Assembly: GCA_947176565.1 (NCBI GenBank)
Contig: CAMWRC010000019.1
Location: 1 to 11,059 of the forward strand
DNA: 11,059 nucleotides
Source of the DNA: an uncultured Ruminococcus sp.
Lineage (GTDB): Bacteria; Bacillota; Clostridia; Oscillospirales; Ruminococcaceae
Reading direction: 5' to 3'
Below, in pieces: positions 6,277 to 11,059 of this stretch. The notes under the pieces are model-generated. The model saw only the letters and a program-made list of their open reading frames with translations, did not search any database and had not been told where the DNA came from. The first letter of the stretch is position 1. Each line of letters begins with the position of its first letter. A program made the position numbers and the translations under genes.

Positions 6277-7182
6277 CTACACATCAAGATGACGGCGCGT
6301 ACTTACGACGCTTCCGAACGAACCAACAAGTGCTCCGATGAGAAGATATGCAAGAGCGACGGTTATCCGTATATCAGCGAACGGAATTATACTTCCTGCG
6401 CCGAATGCGTTTATGAGCATACCCTGTCTCATTAGAATATCATATACAGAGCTGTAAACAGTCCACGTTATGAAAAATGCTCCTGCGCCGGAAAAAAATC
6501 CGGTAACAAGACCCTCGATGAAAAAGGGGGTTCTGATAAATGTATTTGTCGCGCCGACGTATTTCATAATCTGGATTTCCTCACGGCGTGCGAAAACGCT
6601 TGCTTTTGTAGTGTTGGAAATCATTATCATTGAGACTGCGGCAAGAGCGATAATAACAGCTCCTGCTATCAGCGTGACAACGCGTCTGAGTTCGCGCAGA
6701 AATTCCGCAACCTGCGGAGATGAACTTGCGCTTTGTATATTTTCAATACGCGATATTGCGTCAACTGTAGCGCGTATCTGGTCATTATCAACGACAGTAA
6801 CGCTGAATCCGTCCGGCATGAACTGATAGTCGTCAATATATTCAAATATTTCCTTTCCCTGAGAAACCTGATTCTGCATACGTGCGTATGCTTCTTCCTT
6901 CGGGATATAGTTTACAGTTCCTACGTTGTCGAGATTAATCAGCTGCTGATTTATTTCATCTACACGCTCCTGCGCCGTATCCGGAAAGACATACACCGCG
7001 ATTTCATTCTGATTTCCGAGACCGAGAATCATTGAATTCATATTCACATAGAACAGTGCGGCACAGCCGACAAGAAGCAGGGATATAAGAAGTACGCAGA
7101 ATGTGGCGAATGCCATCATTTTATTTTTCCATATATTTTCTATACCCTGATTTGCGAGGTATTTTATACCGCTTATTTTCAT
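6277..7182 (-). CDS. ftsX: Cell division protein FtsX
   Basis: A 301-residue membrane protein, the permease-like partner of FtsE. The FtsEX complex does not transport; it passes ATP-driven shape changes across the membrane to wall hydrolases at the division site. Topology fits the family: cytoplasmic N-terminus, TM1 (about 24-46), a large extracellular loop of about 120 residues (47-167), TM2 (about 168-190), TM3 (about 222-244) and TM4 (about 272-294). The conserved cytoplasmic block ARREEIQIMKYVGAT (198-212) precedes TM3. The ATG at 7180-7182 overlaps the ftsE TGA by 4 bp (ATGA), with GGAGGT inside the end of ftsE, so translation is coupled. The extracellular loop is the expected docking site for the coiled-coil hydrolase encoded next. 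Confidence 0.96.
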   Translation of the reverse strand: MKISGIKYLANQGIENIWKNKMMAFATFCVLLISLLLVGCAALFYVNMNSMILGLGNQNEIAVYVFPDTAQERVDEINQQLINLDNVGTVNYIPKEEAYARMQNQVSQGKEIFEYIDDYQFMPDGFSVTVVDNDQIRATVDAISRIENIQSASSSPQVAEFLRELRRVVTLIAGAVIIALAAVSMIMISNTTKASVFARREEIQIMKYVGATNTFIRTPFFIEGLVTGFFSGAGAFFITWTVYSSVYDILMRQGMLINAFGAGSIIPFADIRITVALAYLLIGALVGSFGSVVSTRRHLDV

Positions 7183-8036
7183 TCTGCACCTCCGTTTTCT
7201 TCAGAGGTGACAGGAGCGGAAGCGGTAATCGTTGAGATAATCTCGTCAACGTTCATATCGCCGTAATAGGACGATTCACCCTGCGGCATATCGTACTGCG
7301 GAGTTTCCGCCGCTGCATTTGACATGACCTGAGCGAGTTCCTCCTCCGGAAGCATGTCGAGACCTGAACCGGCAATAACTTCATCATATACGACTTCGCC
7401 GTTTGTTATATTTATTATTCGTCCGCCGAAATGGCGTACAAGGTCATGCTCGTGAGTTACCATAAGAATGGTTGTTCCCTGGTCGTTGATTCCCTTTAAA
7501 AGTTCAACTATTTCATAGGAGAGTTCAGGGTCTATATTTCCGGTAGGCTCGTCCGCTATGATAAGCTGCGGGTCGTTCACAAGAGCGCGGGCAATTGCGA
7601 CACGCTGTTTTTCACCGCCGGAAAGTTCATCAGGATATGAATTTGTTTTCTGCTGAAGTCCTACGAGAGAGATAACATACGGAACACGTTTTCTGATGTA
7701 TTTGATGGGGGAGTCCAGAACGCGGAGAACGAAAGCAATATTTTCATATACGGTCATGGACGGGATAAGCCGGAAATCCTGAAAAACAAATCCGAGAGTA
7801 CGGCGAAATTCAGGAATCCTGCGTTTTTTCAGCTTGCTGAGATTATAGTTGTTTACTGTTACAACGCCGCTGGTAGCGTCTATTTCTTTCAGCAGGAGCT
7901 TTATCATGGTACTTTTTCCTGCACCGGACGAACCGACGACGAAAGCGAAATCGCCGTCGTTTATTTTAAGGCTGACATTATTGAGAGCGTCAACGCCGCC
8001 TGCATATGTCACGGAAACGTTTTGAAGCTCAACCAT
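7179..8036 (-). CDS. ftsE: Cell division ATP-binding protein FtsE, with extended acidic C-terminus
   Basis: A 285-residue ABC ATPase that powers FtsX. Walker [10 protein letters not shown] (35-43), Q-loop FQD (Gln86), signature LSGGEKQR (138-145), Walker B LIIADEP (158-164) and the H-loop histidine (195) are all intact. The usual FtsE is about 225-230 residues; this one has about 60 extra residues (from about 222) that are acidic, rich in Ala/Ser/Gly and of low complexity. I chose the ATG at 8034-8036 because [11 protein letters not shown] is the family N-terminus and AGGTGA lies just upstream. The frame runs further up to a TTG at 8099, but that has no ribosome binding site and lies just past the previous gene. 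It is translationally coupled to ftsX and follows the regulator gene by 75 bp. Confidence 0.95.
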   Translation of the reverse strand: MVELQNVSVTYAGGVDALNNVSLKINDGDFAFVVGSSGAGKSTMIKLLLKEIDATSGVVTVNNYNLSKLKKRRIPEFRRTLGFVFQDFRLIPSMTVYENIAFVLRVLDSPIKYIRKRVPYVISLVGLQQKTNSYPDELSGGEKQRVAIARALVNDPQLIIADEPTGNIDPELSYEIVELLKGINDQGTTILMVTHEHDLVRHFGGRIINITNGEVVYDEVIAGSGLDMLPEEELAQVMSNAAAETPQYDMPQGESSYYGDMNVDEIISTITASAPVTSEENGGAE

Positions 8037-8065
8037 GTAGTCACCTGTCCTTTCTTTTTTGGAAG

Positions 8066-8108
8066 TCTGTCTGTTGAAATTCAAATCAGGAAACTCCAAC
8101 AGAACAGA
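8066..8108 (-). repeat. Inverted repeat between regulator gene and ftsE
   Basis: Arms 8066-8076 and 8097-8108 pair over 11 bp with one bulged base (8103) and a 20-nt loop. It sits just past the regulator stop and about 30 nt before the ftsE start. No T-tract follows on the minus strand, so it is not a usual terminator; it might act in mRNA processing or be chance. Confidence 0.4.
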
Positions 8109-8111
8109 TTA

Positions 8112-9197
8112 TCAGAACTTTACAGGATTGGCAGACAGATATTTCTTTACCATGAGTGCGATTTTGAATATTATTGCATGGTCGAACTCACGGAGGTCAA
8201 GACCTGTCAGCTTCTTGATTTTTTCAAGTCTGTATACGAGTGTATTTCTGTGAACGAAAAGCTTACGTGAAGTTTCTGAAACGTTCAGGTTATTTTCAAA
8301 GAATTTCTGAATAGTGAAAAGCGTTTCATGGTCGAGCGAATCAATACTGCCGACTTTGAATACTTCATGGAGGAACGTGTCACAGAGCGTTGTGGGGAGG
8401 TGATAGATAAGGCGCGCAATGCCGAGATTATCATAGCTTATAATAACCTTATCAGTGTCGAATACCTTGCCTACTTCGAGAGCCATCTGAGCTTCCTTGA
8501 AAGAACGGGCAAGGTCTTTTACGCCGACAACAGCAGTACCGATGCCGACATTCACGCGCGTATAAAATTCGCTTGAAAGAGTATCAGCGATAGAGCGCGC
8601 GAGTTTTTCAAGGTCTCTGGAATCAACAGTTGATTTAAGTTCCTTGACGAGAACTATATCAGATTCTGCAATATTGAATACGAAGTCCTTATTTTTGTCA
8701 GGGAAAAGGTTCTGAATGACATCATATGCAGAAATATCGTTTGCGGATACGATGCGGATAAGGAATACAGCGCGGCTTATTTCAGCATTAAAGTGGAGTT
8801 CGCGCGCCTTGATTACAATATCGCCGGGGAGAACGTTGTCAAGGATAACGTTCTTGATGAAGTTGTTGCGGTCATATTTTTCGTCGTAATACTGCTTGAT
8901 ATTTGAAAGGGTAATAGCAAGAATGCTGGCATATTTAGCGGCAGCATCATCGACGCCCTCAACGAATACAGCATAATCCGGCTTTACTCTTGAGCCGAAA
9001 GGCTTATACGTATAGCCATCGCGGATAAATATATCATGAGAATCGCTGAGGTCGAGAGAGACAAACTCATTGGTTGTACCGACTTTGGAAAGGTCGCTGC
9101 AGGCTACGATTGTAGCGGTTTCATCAACGACGCCCATAGTAGTATCTATGGTATCTCTCATCTGGTGGACTAAGCCCTGAAATAATCTGTTTGACAT
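8112..9197 (-). CDS. CdaR/PucR-family transcriptional regulator
   Basis: A 361-residue regulator. The C-terminus (about 300-352) is the PucR/CdaR-type helix-turn-helix: a helix ending ENNLNVSETSRKLFVHRNTL (301-320), followed by VYRLEKIKKLTGLDL, the hallmark of the family. The middle (about 135-260) looks like the degenerate GGDEF-like CdaR domain, with the NVGIGTAVVGVKDLARSFKE stretch (216-235). The N-terminal 110 or so residues resemble the sugar-diacid recognition fold (GVVDETATIVACSDLSKVG, 22-40). The ligand is unknown; relatives respond to sugar diacids, purine breakdown or amino acids. The ATG at 9195-9197 has AAGGGA about 8 nt upstream. Its only close downstream neighbours on the same strand are ftsE and ftsX, not catabolic genes, so it may regulate them or itself (inference). 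Confidence 0.88.
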   Translation of the reverse strand: MSNRLFQGLVHQMRDTIDTTMGVVDETATIVACSDLSKVGTTNEFVSLDLSDSHDIFIRDGYTYKPFGSRVKPDYAVFVEGVDDAAAKYASILAITLSNIKQYYDEKYDRNNFIKNVILDNVLPGDIVIKARELHFNAEISRAVFLIRIVSANDISAYDVIQNLFPDKNKDFVFNIAESDIVLVKELKSTVDSRDLEKLARSIADTLSSEFYTRVNVGIGTAVVGVKDLARSFKEAQMALEVGKVFDTDKVIISYDNLGIARLIYHLPTTLCDTFLHEVFKVGSIDSLDHETLFTIQKFFENNLNVSETSRKLFVHRNTLVYRLEKIKKLTGLDLREFDHAIIFKIALMVKKYLSANPVKF

Positions 9198-9261
9198 AGC
9201 AAAAATCCCTTCTTAAAAATAAATTAATATACTGCTGGAGCATTCAGAGATTTCAGATTTA

Positions 9262-9298
9262 TTACAAATTGTAACATGATATTGTGATAGAATTGTGA
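9262..9298. promoter_or_regulatory. Candidate operator: palindrome and helically phased repeats upstream of the regulator
   Basis: A perfect odd palindrome TTACAAATTGTAA (9262-9274) lies beside two direct copies of ATTGTGA (9281-9287 and 9292-9298) spaced 11 bp apart, one helical turn. Read on the minus strand, the palindrome overlaps TGTTACAAT (9268-9276), an extended -10-like element whose transcript would start near 9261. The phased copies fall where a -35 element or activator would sit. No good -35 hexamer is present. Role inferred only. Confidence 0.4.
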
Positions 9299-9321
9299 AA
9301 GCTCCGTTAAAGTTCTATAAA

Positions 9322-9352
9322 AGCCGAAATGTTGTACAAGAATTTTCCGGCT
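9322..9352 (-). terminator. Probable terminator of argS (or leader hairpin)
   Basis: Arms 9322-9329 and 9344-9352 pair (AGCC/GGCT and GAAA/TTTC, with one unpaired G), leaving a 14-nt loop that contains the palindrome TTGTACAA. On the minus strand it runs into TTTTATAG. It lies about 60 nt past the argS stop. A TATAAT lies upstream of it (9364-9369), so it could also be in a leader RNA. Confidence 0.6.
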
Positions 9353-9363
9353 GATTTGTAGGT

Positions 9364-9369
9364 ATTATA
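9364..9369 (-). promoter_or_regulatory. Possible -10 element between argS and the regulator gene
   Basis: A perfect TATAAT on the minus strand, but the region 16-18 nt upstream (around 9386-9393) offers only weak -35 candidates such as TTACTG. If used, the transcript would start near 9357 and run straight into the hairpin at 9322-9352, giving a leader of about 160 nt. Confidence 0.3.
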
Positions 9370-9410
9370 CAAATAGGTTTTTAATCAGTAACAGAAAAGT
9401 TACTAAAAAG

Positions 9411-11059
9411 TTACATCTTTTCAGGCTGAGTTATTTTAAGTATGCCGAGTACATTGCGGAGAACCTGACGTACAGCTACTGAAAGGAGAATACGGGCGTT
9501 CATAAGATTTTCATTTCCGGCATTCTTTACGCTGCACGCGTCGTAGAAACGGTGGAACAGCGTTGCAAGGTCAATGGCGTATTTAGTAAGCCGTGACGGG
9601 TCGTATTGTTTAGCGGCAAGTTCGATTTCTCTCGGAAGAGAGGCAATATGGCGGATAAGTTCAATTTCACGCGGATTATCAAGGAGTGTGAAATCTGCGG
9701 ATTCCGGAATTTCTATTCCCTCTGATGCAAGATTTGCGATGAGACTGCAAATTCTTGCGTGAGCATACTGAACATAGAATACAGGATTCTGTGACGACTG
9801 TTCTACTGCGAGGTCAAGGTCAAATTCAAACTGCGAATTTGCTTCGCGGAGATTGAAATAGAAACGGGCTGCATCTATTGGAATATCATCAAGAAGTGTC
9901 ACAAGTGTGATTGCTTTTCCGCTTCTTTTGGAAAGCTTCACGGTTTCGCCGCCGCGTACAAGACGCACCATCTGCATAAGAACAGCGTCAAGCTTTGAGA
10001 CATTGACATCAAGAGCGGTAAGAGCGGCTTTGAGACGCGGAACATATCCGTGATGGTCTGCACCGAGAATATTTATAGCCTTGTCAAAATTACGTGTTAC
10101 GAGCTTATTATAGTGATATGCGATATCAGGTACGATATACGTATACAGACCGTTTGAACGCCTGAGAACGAAATCCTTGTCAAGTCCGTAATCTGTAGCT
10201 TTGAACCAGACAGCACCGTCGAGTTCATACGCCTTTCCTTTTTCGATAAGCTTGTCAACAACGGCTTTTGTTTCATTTTTCTTGTGGATTGTGCTTTCCC
10301 TGAACCAGTTATCATACACGATTCTGTATTTTTTGAGGTCGCGTTCAAGACCTGCTATATTAATGGGAAGCGCGTAATCGACAAGAGCCTTTCTGCGTTC
10401 AGATTCCGGAGCAGATGCAATGGAATCGCCGTTGATGTCGAGATAATTTTTGGCGTGTTCGATAATATCCATGCCGAGATATACATCTTCCGGCATTTCA
10501 AAATCCATACCTTCACCGCTCAGGGAATATATATACTGGAAAAGCATTTCATTGTCGGGATTCTGAGCAGCAGCAGCTTTTCCTTTTTCCGAACATAGCT
10601 GCATGAATCGCAAATCGAGTGATTTCCCGAATTTTTCTATTTGATTACCTGCGTCGTTGACGTAAAATTCCCGTTCTGCGTGATAGCCTGCCCATTCCAT
10701 AACGCTTGCAAGACAGTCGCCGATAGCACCGCCGCGAGCATTTCCGATATGCATCGGACCGGTAGGATTTGCGGAGACAAACTCAAGGAGAACTCTTTTT
10801 CCTTTTCCATAGTCAATCCGTCCGTAATTTTCGCCGTTTTCGAGAACTGATTCCACTACTCCGGCAAACCATTTCTTATTAAGGAAGAAATTTATGAATC
10901 CAGGACCTGCTGTTTCGGCACGGTCGAATACAGAACCGCTTAGGTCGATTTTTTCACATATGAGTTCAGCGATTTTCCATGGTGGCATTCTGAATGCGCG
11001 AGCGTACACCATGGCGGTATTTGCGGCAAAATCGCCATGAGACTTGTCCGCAGGAATTT
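9411..11059 (-). CDS. argS: Arginyl-tRNA synthetase (5' end beyond window)
   Basis: Class I arginyl-tRNA synthetase, which charges tRNA-Arg in the cytoplasm. About 549 codons are visible. The frame stays open to the right edge, and residues before the internal ATG at 11012 read KSHGDFAANTAM, the conserved end of the N-terminal ArgS domain, so that ATG is not the start and a short N-terminal part is missing. The ATP-binding HIGH-type motif is PTGPMHIGNARGG (HIGN at 10740-10751), and the KMSKS-type loop is VKLSKRSGK (KLSKRSG at 9918-9938). The C-terminal DALR anticodon-binding domain follows, ending near LGILKITQPEKM; ArgS normally ends in this manner. It is separated from the regulator gene by 213 bp with a terminator-like hairpin, so it is likely a separate unit. 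Confidence 0.97.
   Translation of the reverse strand, partial: IPADKSHGDFAANTAMVYARAFRMPPWKIAELICEKIDLSGSVFDRAETAGPGFINFFLNKKWFAGVVESVLENGENYGRIDYGKGKRVLLEFVSANPTGPMHIGNARGGAIGDCLASVMEWAGYHAEREFYVNDAGNQIEKFGKSLDLRFMQLCSEKGKAAAAQNPDNEMLFQYIYSLSGEGMDFEMPEDVYLGMDIIEHAKNYLDINGDSIASAPESERRKALVDYALPINIAGLERDLKKYRIVYDNWFRESTIHKKNETKAVVDKLIEKGKAYELDGAVWFKATDYGLDKDFVLRRSNGLYTYIVPDIAYHYNKLVTRNFDKAINILGADHHGYVPRLKAALTALDVNVSKLDAVLMQMVRLVRGGETVKLSKRSGKAITLVTLLDDIPIDAARFYFNLREANSQFEFDLDLAVEQSSQNPVFYVQYAHARICSLIANLASEGIEIPESADFTLLDNPREIELIRHIASLPREIELAAKQYDPSRLTKYAIDLATLFHRFYDACSVKNAGNENLMNARILLSVAVRQVLRNVLGILKITQPEKM

Noticed and set aside
7179..8099. Longer FtsE starting at TTG 8099
   Set aside because: No ribosome binding site, and the added 21 residues are not part of the family; MVEL at 8036 fits.
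9388..9413. Short AGTAAC/GTTACT hairpin just after the argS stop as a terminator
   Set aside because: Only a 6-bp AT-rich stem, with no T-run following it; the hairpin at 9322-9352 is a better candidate.
9411..11012. argS starting at the ATG at 11012
   Set aside because: The frame continues to the window edge and the preceding residues match the conserved ArgS N-terminal domain, so this Met is internal.

Overview
The window is a stretch of ordinary chromosomal core genome from a low-to-moderate GC Gram-positive bacterium. I infer a Clostridia member close to Ruminococcus/Oscillospiraceae. The reasons are strong GGAGG-type ribosome binding sites, consensus sigma-A promoters, AT-rich intergenic DNA, a PgcA-type sugar phosphomutase, a zinc-binding L31 protein, and an FtsEX operon carrying a coiled-coil M23 hydrolase and an S41 protease. 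The taxonomic call is an inference from gene style. All ten genes lie on the minus strand, so transcription runs from high to low coordinates. No mobile element, CRISPR array, tRNA or rRNA was seen.

In transcription order: arginyl-tRNA synthetase (argS, 5' end cut off by the right edge, 9411-11059). Next comes a 213-bp regulatory gap with a terminator-like hairpin, repeats and candidate promoters (9198-9410). A CdaR/PucR-family regulator follows (8112-9197). Then ftsE (7179-8036) and ftsX (6277-7182) overlap by 4 bp. A secreted coiled-coil M23 peptidoglycan hydrolase follows (4613-6241), and then a membrane-anchored S41 C-terminal processing protease (3322-4482). This middle block looks like a cell-division and wall-remodelling operon. 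FtsEX would be the ABC-type transmembrane switch, the M23 protein its likely extracellular client, and the S41 protease a possible processing partner.

The left third holds housekeeping genes: alpha-phosphoglucomutase pgcA (1449-3161), with its own extended -10 promoter and a repeat-rich leader; ribosomal protein L31 rpmE (1108-1311), behind a consensus TTGACA-17-TATAAT promoter and ended by a strong hairpin terminator; a YigZ/IMPACT-family protein (416-1051); and the start of DNA primase dnaG (1-396), cut off by the left edge.

No clearly novel system was found. The points most worth a second look are the regulator placed in front of ftsEX, the acidic C-terminal tail on FtsE, the Cys-containing insertion in the M23 domain, the structured RNAs before the protease and pgcA genes, and the question of how yigZ-dnaG are transcribed past the rpmE terminator.
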